Assembly (NCBI RefSeq): GCF_013393365.1
Contig: NZ_AP022321.1
Location: 457,001-521,000, forward strand
Source of the DNA: Veillonella nakazawae
GTDB lineage: Bacteria > Bacillota > Negativicutes > Veillonellales > Veillonellaceae
Reading direction: 5' to 3'
Length of the DNA stretch: 64,000 nucleotides
The notes under the pieces were generated by a model, which did no database searches, had not been told where the DNA came from, and saw only the letters and a program-made list of their open reading frames with translations. A program made the position numbers and the translations under genes. Shown here piece after piece: positions 7,311 through 16,449 of this stretch (positions within the stretch are counted from its first letter, which is position 1; each line of letters begins with the position of its first letter).

Positions 7311-8558
7311 ATGGATTATATTTCCTTATTACAATCAGAGATGCGTCCTGCCTTCGGGTGCACTGAGCCAATTGCATTGGCTTATGCGGCTGCGAAGGCA
7401 GTCTCTGTTTTAGATGAGTTTCCTAACCATATTCACGCACGATGCAGCGCGAATATTATTAAAAATGTAAAATCCGTAGTCATTCCTAACTCTGGTGGGC
7501 GAAAGGGCCTTCAAGCGGCTGCTACCCTTGGTGCTATCGTAGGTCATCCTGAGCGTGAGCTAGAGGTATTAGAATCTGCTACAGATGAAGATCGTAAATG
7601 GCTTGGCACATTGCTAGATGCTAACTTCTGTACGGTCTCACTCGCTGAAGGTGTAGATAATCTTTATATTGAAATCACTGCTGAAACAGATGAACATACA
7701 GCAGTGGTTCGCATTGAAAATGACCATACGAATGTAACCTATGTTGCTGTAGATGGTGAGATTGTGTCTGAAACAATCAATGAAATTCAGAAAGCAGCCA
7801 AAACCGAATATGCAATGACCTTTGATAGCATTTACGAATTTTCTAAAACGGCAGATATTTCTGGCATCATTCCTCAAATCAAACAGCAAGTAGAATACAA
7901 TACGGCTATTTCTCGAGAAGGTTTGTCTAATGATTATGGCTCCAATATTGGCCAGCTCTTGTTGTTGGATGAAGAAAACCCGTCTCTAGAAACAAAATGT
8001 AAAGCTCGTGCAGCGGCTGGATCCGATGCGCGTATGAGTGGATGCCCATTGCCTGTTGTAATTTGCTCTGGCTCTGGTAACCAAGGTTTAACCGTATCTG
8101 TACCAATTATTACGACTGCCGAGGAACTTGGTAAAAGTGATGATGAACTTTATCGAGCGCTAGTCTTTGCTAACTTGTTAACACTATACGTTAAATCTGG
8201 CATTGGTAAATTATCCGCCTACTGCGGTGTTGTATCTGCTGGTGTTGTAAGTGTAGCAGGTATTGCCTTCTTGAAAGGTGATAGCAAGGATATCATCGAG
8301 AATACCCTTGTAAATGGTCTTGCAAGTCTATCTGGTATCGTATGTGATGGTGCAAAACCATCCTGCGCAGGTAAAATTGCAATCTCTCTTGATGGCGCCT
8401 TTATGGGATATAAACAAGCACGCCTTAATAAGAACTACCAAAAAGGCGATGGCCTTGTAGCATACTCCGTTGATGAAACCATCCGCAGTATCGGTACTGT
8501 GGCTCGAGGTATGAAAGAAACGGACGTAGTTATCTTGAATGAAATGCTAAAACACTAA
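7311..8558 (+). CDS. L-cysteine desulfidase / serine dehydratase-like Fe-S enzyme (UPF0597)
   Basis: 415 aa from ATG 7311, directly after ridA; a TTG at 7296 is in frame but less likely. Members (CyuA/YhaM, archaeal cysteine desulfidase) convert L-cysteine to pyruvate, sulfide and ammonia using a labile 4Fe-4S cluster, and are distantly related to Fe-S serine dehydratases. Visible marks: RPAFGCTEPIALAYA with C17, the SGCPLPVVICSGSGNQG segment, and CDGAKPSCAGKIA near the C-terminus; these cysteines are the likely cluster ligands. Coupling to RidA fits the aminoacrylate intermediate. A hydrogen-sulfide producing role is an inference from the family. Confidence 0.9.
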   Translation: MDYISLLQSEMRPAFGCTEPIALAYAAAKAVSVLDEFPNHIHARCSANIIKNVKSVVIPNSGGRKGLQAAATLGAIVGHPERELEVLESATDEDRKWLGTLLDANFCTVSLAEGVDNLYIEITAETDEHTAVVRIENDHTNVTYVAVDGEIVSETINEIQKAAKTEYAMTFDSIYEFSKTADISGIIPQIKQQVEYNTAISREGLSNDYGSNIGQLLLLDEENPSLETKCKARAAAGSDARMSGCPLPVVICSGSGNQGLTVSVPIITTAEELGKSDDELYRALVFANLLTLYVKSGIGKLSAYCGVVSAGVVSVAGIAFLKGDSKDIIENTLVNGLASLSGIVCDGAKPSCAGKIAISLDGAFMGYKQARLNKNYQKGDGLVAYSVDETIRSIGTVARGMKETDVVILNEMLKH

Positions 8559-8573
8559 TTTAGCTAAAAATAT

Positions 8574-8597
8574 AAGCCCCCGTAAGGGGGCTTTTTT
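8574..8597. terminator. terminator between convergent genes
   Basis: 8-bp stem AAGCCCCC / GGGGGCTT (8574-8581, 8586-8593) with GTAA loop and T6 on the plus strand. The tail overlaps the stop of the minus-strand MFS gene. Confidence 0.88.
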
Positions 8598-9783
8598 AGT
8601 GTAATTTTTTAGGATCTTTGAGTATCAATGATGCCCCAAGGCCCATTACGAGGAATGGCACGAGTGTCATCATAGCAACAGGTAGGGAGTAGGTATCTGC
8701 TAGGTTACCTACGACAGGAGCGATGACGCCACCGATAGTTTGGCTCACGCCGAGGGTGATACCCGATGCAAAGCCGATACTTTTGGCTAGATATGTTTGA
8801 CCTAGTACGATAACTGGGCTGTAGCTAATTGCTTTAGCAGCACCAATCATGAGTAGTAGCAAGTAGGCTACAGGCATCATGATGAGTGGTGAGAAGGTTG
8901 GCACCTCTGTTAATAGGAACATAGCAGGTAACCAAACTAATAGGGATAGTCTGATAATTTTGATAGGACCATATTTATCGCCCAATAGACCGCCAATATA
9001 AGTCATGAAGATGCCGATACTAAAGAATACGGTTAATGCAAAGCTACCTTGTTCAGGGCTTGTACCGAGTTCGCGAGTCCAGAAAATCGGAATAAACGCA
9101 TTAATAACGCGGAAGTTTACTGATTGGCTCAAGATAATAATGAACAAGATGCCAAAGTATTTCCAGTAGTTCTTCAGCGGTTTTGCCGCCACTGTTGGAT
9201 TTTCAGTAGCTACTGCTTGGTCGATAGTACGTGCATGAGCTACGATGCGAGGCATTAGTACGAACAATATAGTAGATATAATAATACCTACTACGGTGAA
9301 AGCCGCTAATCCATGTGGGCCCACTGTATAGGCGATAGCACCTGCAAAGAGTGGACCAAAGGCGAATCCTGAGCTGCCGCCGATAGCAAAGGTCCCCATG
9401 GCCTTACCTTTCTTGCCACCACCGAGACGATTCATAATCTTCGCGCCTTCAGGATGGAAAATGGAAGAGCCAACGCCAGCTAATGTAGCACAAACGAGGA
9501 GGCTTTCATAAGAGGTAACAAAGCCCATCATACCTGTACTACATGCAGATAATAAAACGCCGAAGGCAATGAGCCGCGGTTGATTGATCTTGTCTGATAT
9601 ATAACCTAGTAAAGGCTGTAATAATGATGATAACGCTGTATTAGCTAAGATGAGAAAACCTGCTTGCTCTAAGCTCAGTCCATAGGTATAAATGAACAGA
9701 GGTAAGAGGGCAGGCAACACACTTTGACAGGAGTCGTTGATCATGTGACTCACTGTAATGAGATAAGGGTAATATTTTTTCAT
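8596..9783 (-). CDS. MFS transporter, Fsr (fosmidomycin resistance)-like
   Basis: 395-aa, 12-helix major facilitator. The N-terminus (SHMINDSCQSVLPALLPLF) and the loop GYISDKINQPR after helix 2 match the Fsr subgroup of drug/proton antiporters. A second GDKYGP loop between helices 8 and 9 repeats the MFS motif. A central hydrophilic loop (residues about 180-205) splits the two halves. ATG 9783 is preceded by AAGGGGACACTACT. Substrate is unknown; Fsr homologues export fosmidomycin, but in anaerobes they are usually uncharacterised. It is monocistronic on the minus strand. Confidence 0.88.
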   Translation of the reverse strand: MKKYYPYLITVSHMINDSCQSVLPALLPLFIYTYGLSLEQAGFLILANTALSSLLQPLLGYISDKINQPRLIAFGVLLSACSTGMMGFVTSYESLLVCATLAGVGSSIFHPEGAKIMNRLGGGKKGKAMGTFAIGGSSGFAFGPLFAGAIAYTVGPHGLAAFTVVGIIISTILFVLMPRIVAHARTIDQAVATENPTVAAKPLKNYWKYFGILFIIILSQSVNFRVINAFIPIFWTRELGTSPEQGSFALTVFFSIGIFMTYIGGLLGDKYGPIKIIRLSLLVWLPAMFLLTEVPTFSPLIMMPVAYLLLLMIGAAKAISYSPVIVLGQTYLAKSIGFASGITLGVSQTIGGVIAPVVGNLADTYSLPVAMMTLVPFLVMGLGASLILKDPKKLH

Positions 9784-9877
9784 AGTAGTGTCCCCTTGAG
9801 TCTATTTAATAGCAGTAATTATATCTTGTGTATATTATAACTCATAAAGTTACTAAAGTATTGATAAATATAGATAC

Positions 9878-9907
9878 AAAAAAAGCGCTAACCATGGTTA
9901 GCGCTTT
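9878..9907 (-). terminator. terminator after tRNA-Ser
   Basis: Palindrome AAAGCGCTAACC/GGTTAGCGCTTT (9882-9907); on the minus strand it is followed by seven T. Confidence 0.9.
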
Positions 9908-9919
9908 ATATAGTTCAGT

Positions 9920-10010
9920 TGGCAGAGGAGGAGGGATTTGAACCCCCGCGCCGGTTGCCCGACCTACCGCATTTCGAGTGCGGACCCTTCAGCCTCTTGG
10001 GTACTCCTCC
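9920..10010 (-). tRNA. tRNA-Ser (CGA)
   Basis: 91 nt with encoded CCA. Acceptor GGAGGAG pairs with CTCCTCT (one G-U), discriminator G, anticodon CGA within CACTCGAAATG, long variable arm typical of tRNA-Ser, and T arm GGGGG-TTCAAAT-CCCTC. Its 5' 47 bases lie inside the 3' end of the tadA reading frame. Confidence 0.95.
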
Positions 10011-10509
10011 GTGCTTTACGGCGCTCTTTAAAGAAGTCTTTCATAATTTGGCTGCATTCATCACCAAGCACACCAGATGCTAGTTCTGGTTCATGATTTA
10101 AACCAGGATGAGAGAGCACATTGAATAGCGATTCCACGGCGCCTCCTTTGTAATCACTTGCACCATATACAACACGATCAATACGACTGTTAATAATGGC
10201 TCCAGCGCACATCGGACACGGCTCTATCGTAACATACAGGGTACAACCAGTCAACCGCCAGCGCTTGAGTACATCGCATGCTTCTCGGATTACGAGGACC
10301 TCTGCATGGGCCGTTGCATCATGATCGAGTTCACGACGATTGTGGTGGCTCGAAACGACAGTATTATCTTTTACGAGAATGGCACCGATAGGGATTTCTC
10401 CAAGTTCATAAGCCTTTCGTGCTTCTTCCATGGCAATGGCCATAAAATATTCGTCCCGTGTGCGTTCATCCATATTTTCAATGTCTGTAGGTGTAATGTC
10501 TTTTGTCAT
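9964..10509 (-). CDS. tadA: tRNA-specific adenosine deaminase
   Basis: Deaminates A34 to inosine in tRNA-Arg(ACG). 181 aa from ATG 10509, which has GAGG seven bases upstream; the ATG at 10515 sits too close to it. The deaminase core is intact: H68-A-E70 in TAHAEVLVI (zinc ligand and catalytic Glu) and P97-C98-P-M-C101 in EPCPMCAGA. YGASDYKGGAV is also typical. The C-terminus is odd: the last 15 codons (SerThrGln...MetArg) and the TAG stop are read from the tRNA-Ser(CGA) gene, because there is no stop before the tRNA begins. The two genes probably share a transcript that must be cut to give mature tRNA. Confidence 0.95.
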   Translation of the reverse strand: MTKDITPTDIENMDERTRDEYFMAIAMEEARKAYELGEIPIGAILVKDNTVVSSHHNRRELDHDATAHAEVLVIREACDVLKRWRLTGCTLYVTIEPCPMCAGAIINSRIDRVVYGASDYKGGAVESLFNVLSHPGLNHEPELASGVLGDECSQIMKDFFKERRKARRSTQEAEGSALEMR

Positions 10510-10592
10510 TGGCATACCTCTTCATGTATAATATCTTACATAAAGTCTATCATAGTGTACGCAGTTATGCGAATAGATTATTTGGGGGAATT

Positions 10593-11240
10593 ATGGACAT
10601 TATTTGGTATATATTTGATATGATTGGCACCATTGCCTTTGCTGTATCCGGTGCACTCGTTGGGGTATCCCGGAAGATGGATATATTTGGTATGACTGTC
10701 CTTGCATTGGCTACTGCTATTGGTGGTGGTATTGTACGGGACGTGTTGCTCGGCTATTTTCCGCCGAATTCATTGCGAAATATAGTGTATGTTACTGTTG
10801 TTTTAGTGGTAACTGTTATCGTGTTCTTAATTTATAACAGCCGATATCGCAAGCATGCGATGGGGCCTCGTAGTCGAGCTAGTTACTTGTTGGCCGATGC
10901 GTTAGGGTTAGCATCATTTACCGTAACAGGTGCTTCTGCAGGTTTTAAACTCTATCCAGAGTTACCTATCTTTATTGTGTTGCTCGGTACAATCACTGCT
11001 GTTGGTGGCGGTATTATCCGCGATATGTTGGCGCAACGCATCCCATCTGTTTTGAAAGAGGATGTATATGCCTTGCCTAGTATTATTGGTGGCATCGTTT
11101 ATTATCTTATGGTCACATCGAGTTGGGACAATATGGCCGTATATGGTGCTTTCACAGTAGTACTCGTTATCCGTCTGCTAGCCCTCAAGTACAATTGGAG
11201 TCTGCCTAAGGTAGGAAAAACCAAGCCGGTTGCGAAATAA
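10593..11240 (+). CDS. TRIC/UPF0126 family membrane protein
   Basis: 215 aa from ATG 10593 (GGGGGAA upstream); the longer frame from 10503 would run into the divergent tadA start. Six to seven membrane helices arranged as two repeats, each with the family motif: AIGGGIVRDVLLG (first) and AVGGGIIRDMLA (second). Homologues are prokaryotic relatives of TRIC trimeric intracellular cation channels, thought to conduct monovalent cations; some are annotated YadS or as glycine transporters. It is divergent from tadA with about 80 bases between them. Confidence 0.9.
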   Translation: MDIIWYIFDMIGTIAFAVSGALVGVSRKMDIFGMTVLALATAIGGGIVRDVLLGYFPPNSLRNIVYVTVVLVVTVIVFLIYNSRYRKHAMGPRSRASYLLADALGLASFTVTGASAGFKLYPELPIFIVLLGTITAVGGGIIRDMLAQRIPSVLKEDVYALPSIIGGIVYYLMVTSSWDNMAVYGAFTVVLVIRLLALKYNWSLPKVGKTKPVAK

Positions 11241-11368
11241 TAGTCAAATGATATAATTATAATATTGAGCATATGAACATTTCATAAAAGTGTCAGAAAA
11301 AGAGAGTATTATAAAACAGTTAATTTCGCGAGTCGGGAGTACTCGCTACACAGAAGGAGATTTGATTT

Positions 11369-13183
11369 ATGACGAATAAATGGTTGAAAGTAGCACTTAT
11401 GGCTGCAGCTATCGCTACTGGTACATCTATTAAAATTGATGCGGAAACCGTGTTGTATGTACCTCAAGATGATCGCCCTGTAAGCTTACAATATACTGTA
11501 GATACAGCTCGCGAAGCAGGTATGACTATATTGACACCACCTCAAAATTTGATTTCTGGTAAGAATTACCAAGGTCAAGCAGATCAAATCATGGCTTGGG
11601 TTGAACAAAATGCAGGTCGTGCTGATGTGATGGTATTGAGTACAGATACGCTTATTTATGGTGGTCTTGTAGACTCTCGTAAACACAACATTCCACTTAC
11701 TACATTGGAAAGCCGTTTAAAACGTATTGAATCCTTAAAAGCTCGTAATAAAAACGTGCGTATTTATGGTTTTGGCACTGTAATGCGTTCTCCACGTGCT
11801 AGTGGTGGCGGCACTGAACCAGCTTATTATGCGGAATACGGTCCTACTATCTTCCAAATTGCCGCATTGCAAGATAAATTAGACTCTGGCTCCTTAACAC
11901 AAGAGGAAACTCAAAAATTGATGAGCTTACAAGCCTCTGTTCCTGTAGAATATTTACAAGACTGGTTTGACCGCCGTCAAAAAAATATGAAAATCAACAA
12001 AGAGTTGATCGACGAAACTCGTAGCGGTGTATTCGATTACTTTGCATTGGGCCATGATGATACATCTCAATTGTCCCAATCTGCATTAGAAGGTCGTTAC
12101 TTAAGTAAATACTCTAAGGATATTCCTGCTGAGAAATATGGTAGCTTCCCTGGTGCCGACCAACTTGGGCTCTTGTTGATGGCTCGTTCTCGTACAGATG
12201 AAAGTACAGAAAAACCTACATTCTCTGTAATTTACCCACTCGGTGGTGGCGGCAAAACATTGCCAGGTTACGAAGACCAAACGATTGATAAAACAATTGC
12301 TCAACACGTTGAGGCCGTAGGTGGCACAATGGTGACACAAGGTAAACCAACTGTGTTGTTAGCAGTAAATACACCACTTACTACAAGTACTGGTGAATCT
12401 GAAAGCTTCGAGAACTTCCCGATGATTTCTAATTCTACAAATGCTTTCGTAGATCGAATTCAACAAGCTGTTGATTCTGGTGTAAACGTAAGCGTTGCTG
12501 ATATTGCTTATAACAATGGTGCGGACAATACATTAGTAGCTGCTATGTACAAACGCGATATGTTATACAAAATCGGTGCGTACAATGGTTGGAATACCGC
12601 AAGTAATACGGTAGGCTACGCCATTGCGCAAGGGGTATTGCTCAAAACTATGAGCCCAGAAGGTCACCGTAAAATGTTGACTCAACAATATTTGGATAAC
12701 TGGGCGTACCAAGCAAATATCCGCAAAGATATTTACCGCATGCAAGATTCTATTCGTACAGATAATGTACGTTACTCTGGCGAGTTGAATGAACGTCTTG
12801 AAAGTTACTTAGGCGAACGTATCCAAGATTTCGCTGAAAAATATCTTAAAGTTGACCCTCGTACAGTAAAAGCTACATTCCCTTGGGGCCGTCTATTTGA
12901 AACAGATATTACAATCTACGATAAACCTGTAGTGCCTCTTGAAAAAGAATTGCGCTTGAAACGTGAAGCAGAGGCAAAAGCTAAAGCTGAAGCAGAAGCT
13001 AAGGCTAAAGCAGAAGCAGAAGCTAAGGCTAATGGTCAAGCTGCGCCAGCACAACCTGCTCAACCAGCAAAGACAACAGCTGCTCAAACTACATCATCTG
13101 TAATTCCAGTAGTAAAACAACCGGCAACAACATCTCAAGGTCCTCGTATTGTACCAACACCAGCAGTTGTACCTGGTCAATAA
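11369..13183 (+). CDS. secreted DUF4127 family protein with Ala/Glu/Lys-rich tail
   Basis: 604 aa, with AAGGAG before the ATG. Signal peptide with cleavage near IDA|ETV (about residue 25). The body carries DUF4127 features: an N-terminal LYVPQDDRPVSL, STDTLIYGGLVDSR, a central YFALGHDDTSQLS, ADIAYNNGADN and a C-terminal WGRLFETDI. The family is of unknown function in envelope or carbohydrate contexts. After about residue 525 there is a highly charged helical spacer of repeated Glu-Ala-Lys-Ala units (TolA-like in look), then a Pro/Ala/Thr/Val-rich tail ending in VPGQ. The repeat is also seen in DNA as about 18-bp units (12965-13030), so its length may vary. The acyltransferase follows after 16 bases. 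Confidence 0.85.
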   Translation: MTNKWLKVALMAAAIATGTSIKIDAETVLYVPQDDRPVSLQYTVDTAREAGMTILTPPQNLISGKNYQGQADQIMAWVEQNAGRADVMVLSTDTLIYGGLVDSRKHNIPLTTLESRLKRIESLKARNKNVRIYGFGTVMRSPRASGGGTEPAYYAEYGPTIFQIAALQDKLDSGSLTQEETQKLMSLQASVPVEYLQDWFDRRQKNMKINKELIDETRSGVFDYFALGHDDTSQLSQSALEGRYLSKYSKDIPAEKYGSFPGADQLGLLLMARSRTDESTEKPTFSVIYPLGGGGKTLPGYEDQTIDKTIAQHVEAVGGTMVTQGKPTVLLAVNTPLTTSTGESESFENFPMISNSTNAFVDRIQQAVDSGVNVSVADIAYNNGADNTLVAAMYKRDMLYKIGAYNGWNTASNTVGYAIAQGVLLKTMSPEGHRKMLTQQYLDNWAYQANIRKDIYRMQDSIRTDNVRYSGELNERLESYLGERIQDFAEKYLKVDPRTVKATFPWGRLFETDITIYDKPVVPLEKELRLKREAEAKAKAEAEAKAKAEAEAKANGQAAPAQPAQPAKTTAAQTTSSVIPVVKQPATTSQGPRIVPTPAVVPGQ

Positions 13184-13199
13184 TGAATAGGGACTGGCT

Positions 13200-14315
13200 A
13201 TGAAAAAAGCATTTTTACCGGAAATTACTTATATGCGTGGCCTCTGTATGCTCGGTGTAATCGGCATTCACGTAGGTTCTTACGCATTACAAAATCCTTT
13301 TGTAAATTTAGAACTCATTAGCGTTTTAGAAATTCTATCGCGCTTTGGGGTGCCAGCATTTTTCTTCCTTTCTGCATTTGGATTGTTTTATCATACCTCT
13401 GTAGAGGGACCATTCTCATATAAGGAATTTATGCACCGCCGTATTCAGGTGGTGCTATTTCCATATATTACGTGGTCCATATTTTATCTGCTCTACACAG
13501 GACTGACGGCGCATAACCTTGGTAATTTACATCCGGGACCATTGGCGGTAAATTTATTGTTTGGTACGTCTATGTATCATCTGTACTTTATGGTTATCCT
13601 CCTATGGTTCTATGTGATGATGCCACTATGGCGAGCTATGGTGAAAGTCATTTTAAAACGCCCTGTATTTTGGATGGTTCTATTATTTATCATCCAAGTT
13701 GGCATCGATTATGTTTCGTCTTACATGCTCGGCCGGTGGGTAACAGAACACCTCAGCAATAATCCTGTCTTGAAATATCTCTTTGATATGAGACTTAATT
13801 ATTGGGTTATCCATTATGTGTGGATATTCTTGTTGGGTGCTGTATGTGCTGAAAGATATGAAACGGTATGCGAATACATGTGGCGCTATCGCTACTTATT
13901 AGGTGTTAGTGCGGTAGGTTCTATTTTATTGATGCTCGGATCCTACTACTATGTCATGGACGTATGGCATTATACTGTTCTAGAAGCAATCTATACAGTT
14001 CATCAAATGAGCCCAATGGGTGTTCTCTATACGGGATTGGGAACGCTATTTAGCTTGTTCTTGTTCCAAACCTTACCAATGAATGCGACTATGGAGTCCA
14101 CTTGGTCGGAAATAGGGGATAAGTCCTATGGTATTTATTTATCACATCCATTCTGGTTGTTAATTATCTCTGGGGTGATGGCTAAATACAATCTTTTGTA
14201 TACAGTGGTCAATGTACTTGCCATGTATGCTATGGCGCTAGGCCTGTCCTATTTGACTGCCGTGACATTAAACCATGTACCTAAACCATTACGTAAATTT
14301 ATATTAGGACATTAA
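13200..14315 (+). CDS. acyltransferase 3 family membrane protein
   Basis: 371 aa with about ten hydrophobic helices. N-terminal EITYMRGLCMLGVIGIHVGS contains the Arg and His expected for the acyltransferase-3 (OafA/WecH type) family, which transfers O-acetyl or similar groups to cell-surface glycans or lipids across the membrane. SRFGVPAFFFLSAFGLFY and DKSYGIYLSHPFW are further family marks. It follows the DUF4127 gene closely, so the two probably act together on an envelope polymer; the acceptor is unknown. Confidence 0.9.
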   Translation: MKKAFLPEITYMRGLCMLGVIGIHVGSYALQNPFVNLELISVLEILSRFGVPAFFFLSAFGLFYHTSVEGPFSYKEFMHRRIQVVLFPYITWSIFYLLYTGLTAHNLGNLHPGPLAVNLLFGTSMYHLYFMVILLWFYVMMPLWRAMVKVILKRPVFWMVLLFIIQVGIDYVSSYMLGRWVTEHLSNNPVLKYLFDMRLNYWVIHYVWIFLLGAVCAERYETVCEYMWRYRYLLGVSAVGSILLMLGSYYYVMDVWHYTVLEAIYTVHQMSPMGVLYTGLGTLFSLFLFQTLPMNATMESTWSEIGDKSYGIYLSHPFWLLIISGVMAKYNLLYTVVNVLAMYAMALGLSYLTAVTLNHVPKPLRKFILGH

Positions 14316-14323
14316 TAATATAC

Positions 14324-14369
14324 ATCCGCTAGGATATAGTTTTTAACTATGGTATCCTAGCGGATTTTT
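14324..14369 (+). terminator. terminator after acyltransferase gene
   Basis: 13-bp stem ATCCGCTAGGATA / TATCCTAGCGGAT (14324-14336, 14353-14365) followed by T5. Confidence 0.92.
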
Positions 14370-14421
14370 GTATATCCAAGTTATATCTTTCACTAAGTAA
14401 AGTGTGAAAATTTGAAAGTAA

Positions 14422-14433
14422 TTGTGATATAAT
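14422..14433 (+). promoter_or_regulatory. extended -10 promoter for the transaminase gene
   Basis: TTGTGATATAAT, an extended -10 box; no good -35 at 17 bases. The same 12-mer precedes rph and the MATE gene. Confidence 0.5.
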
Positions 14434-14489
14434 AAGTCCATGATGATTACTACTTGATAGAGTAACGATATAGAAAAAGAGGTGCTCCT

Positions 14490-15347
14490 ATGCAAGAATT
14501 AACATATTTTAATGGCGAATTCGTTGAACCAGGTGCCAAAGTTATCAGTATTGATGACCGTGGTTATTTGTTTGGTGACTCTGTATACGAAGTGGTACGT
14601 GTTGTAAAAGGCCGTTGCTTCGCATTGTCTTACCATCAAGATCGCTTGTATCGCTCTATGCGTGAAATGGATATTCCAGTAAAAATGACCCCAGATGATT
14701 TAACAGAATTGCACGAAATTTTAATCGAGCAAAGTGAAATCAAAGAGGGCTATATTTATTTGCAAATCTCTCGTGGTGTAGCGCCACGTCATCATGCATA
14801 TGATCGTTCTAAACTAGAACCACAAATGCTCATGTCTATCCGTAATTTGGATATGGATGCAGTTAATAAATTGGGTGAAGGTGTAAAAGCAATCGCATTG
14901 CCTGATGAACGTTGGGATCATGTAGATATTAAAACTACTAACTTGATTCCAAATATTTTGGCTCAAACTAAAGCGGAGAAGAAATTTGCTTATACTGCCA
15001 TGTTGTTCCGTGATGGCATCTGTACAGAAGGTGCAACATCTAATGTATTTGTTGTCAAAGATGGTATCTTGTACACGCATCCAGCAGATAATCATATCTT
15101 AAAAGGTATTACGCGCCAAATGATTTTGACCCGCGTAGCACCATCTCTAGGTATTACTCTCATCGAAAAAGAATTTGACCGCGCCTTTGTAGATGATGCG
15201 GACGAATTATTCTTTACCGATACAATTGGTGGTGTCATCCCAATTACTAAGCTAGACAGAAATCCAGTATCTGGTGGTAAACCAGGTGCTATTACACTTC
15301 GTCTACGCGAAGCACTAGAAAAATTGATGGAAGAAGGTTTGCCTTAA
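14490..15347 (+). CDS. dat: D-amino-acid transaminase
   Basis: Class IV PLP aminotransferase, 285 aa, converting D-alanine plus 2-oxoglutarate to pyruvate plus D-glutamate, a cell-wall precursor. DDRGYLFGDSVYEVVRV and the PLP lysine K148 in DIKTTNLIPN match Bacillus Dat. R100 and H102 in SRGVAPRHHAYD correspond to the Arg/His pair that binds the D-substrate carboxylate, favouring D-amino-acid over branched-chain specificity. E180 in TEGATSNVF and ILKGITRQ are further marks. GAGGTG precedes the ATG. A MurI-like racemase gene lies at 20911. Confidence 0.9.
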   Translation: MQELTYFNGEFVEPGAKVISIDDRGYLFGDSVYEVVRVVKGRCFALSYHQDRLYRSMREMDIPVKMTPDDLTELHEILIEQSEIKEGYIYLQISRGVAPRHHAYDRSKLEPQMLMSIRNLDMDAVNKLGEGVKAIALPDERWDHVDIKTTNLIPNILAQTKAEKKFAYTAMLFRDGICTEGATSNVFVVKDGILYTHPADNHILKGITRQMILTRVAPSLGITLIEKEFDRAFVDDADELFFTDTIGGVIPITKLDRNPVSGGKPGAITLRLREALEKLMEEGLP

Positions 15348-15402
15348 TAGGTAATCTACTTTCATTACATGGTAAACTTTTACCTTAAGAAAGGACATTA
15401 TT

Positions 15403-16449
15403 TTGATTCAATTACAACACATTAGTAAAGTCTATGAGGGCGCTACTCGTGTGGAAGCATTAAAAGATATTAACCTTGATGTTAAAGAGGGTGAAATCTT
15501 TGGCATTATCGGTCAATCAGGGGCCGGTAAATCCACATTGATTCGATGCATCAACATGCTCGAAGCTCCTACATCTGGCTCTGTTATCGTCAATGGTACA
15601 GATTTAACAACACTTAGCAAATCCGATTTACGTAAAGCACGCAAAGATATTGGTATGATTTTCCAACATTTTAACCTTTTGTCCTCTCGTACAGTGTATG
15701 ACAATGTGGCATTTCCGTTGGAATTACAAGGCTTGAGCAAATCCGAAATCAAGGAACGCATTACGCCAATCCTTGATATCGTAGGCCTTACTGAGCGTAT
15801 GAATAACTATCCATCTCAATTGTCTGGTGGTCAAAAACAACGTGTTGGTATTGCCCGTGCCTTAGCGTCTAATCCAAAGGTTCTTCTTTGTGATGAAGCT
15901 ACATCTGCTCTGGATCCGCAAACAACAGAATCCATTTTGAAATTGTTGAAAGATATCAACGAAAAAATGGGCCTTACTATCGTTCTCATCACTCATGAAA
16001 TGCACGTAATTCGTGAAATCTGTGATCGTGTAGCGGTTATCGAAGGCGGTGTAATCCTCGAGGAAGGTAGCACTGTTGAAGTATTTACACATCCTCGTGA
16101 AAATACTACAAAAGAATTCATCAGCTCTGTTGTGAGTGATAACTTACCGCCAGAAGCGTTAGAACATTTGGAATTACATGATCAATGGATTGCAGGTACA
16201 GCTCCATTAGTACGCCTTAAATTTACAGGTCAATCTACAGATGAACCTGTAGTGGCAGGTCTCGTACGACGCTTTAACCTCGATGTAAGTATCCTTTTTG
16301 GTGGCATCGACTATATCCAAAATACATGCGTTGGTCGCCTTATCGTTATCTTGAATGGTGACCCAGAAAATGCGCAAGAGGGCTTAGACTACATCAAAAC
16401 ATTACCAATTGAAAGCGAGGTGATCGGTTATGTCAGAGCAAATCATTAA
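15403..16449 (+). CDS. metN: methionine ABC transporter ATP-binding protein
   Basis: Cytosolic ATPase of the methionine importer, 348 aa. The start is TTG at 15403, eight bases after AAAGGA; no ATG fits. Walker A GQSGAGKST (37-45), signature LSGGQKQR, Walker B VLLCDEATSALDP, switch His in LITHEMHV. The C-terminal ~80 residues form the NIL (ACT-like) domain that binds methionine and inhibits transport in E. coli MetN. metI overlaps its end by 20 bases. The binding protein MetQ is encoded apart, at 2887-3708. Confidence 0.95.
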   Translation: MIQLQHISKVYEGATRVEALKDINLDVKEGEIFGIIGQSGAGKSTLIRCINMLEAPTSGSVIVNGTDLTTLSKSDLRKARKDIGMIFQHFNLLSSRTVYDNVAFPLELQGLSKSEIKERITPILDIVGLTERMNNYPSQLSGGQKQRVGIARALASNPKVLLCDEATSALDPQTTESILKLLKDINEKMGLTIVLITHEMHVIREICDRVAVIEGGVILEEGSTVEVFTHPRENTTKEFISSVVSDNLPPEALEHLELHDQWIAGTAPLVRLKFTGQSTDEPVVAGLVRRFNLDVSILFGGIDYIQNTCVGRLIVILNGDPENAQEGLDYIKTLPIESEVIGYVRANH

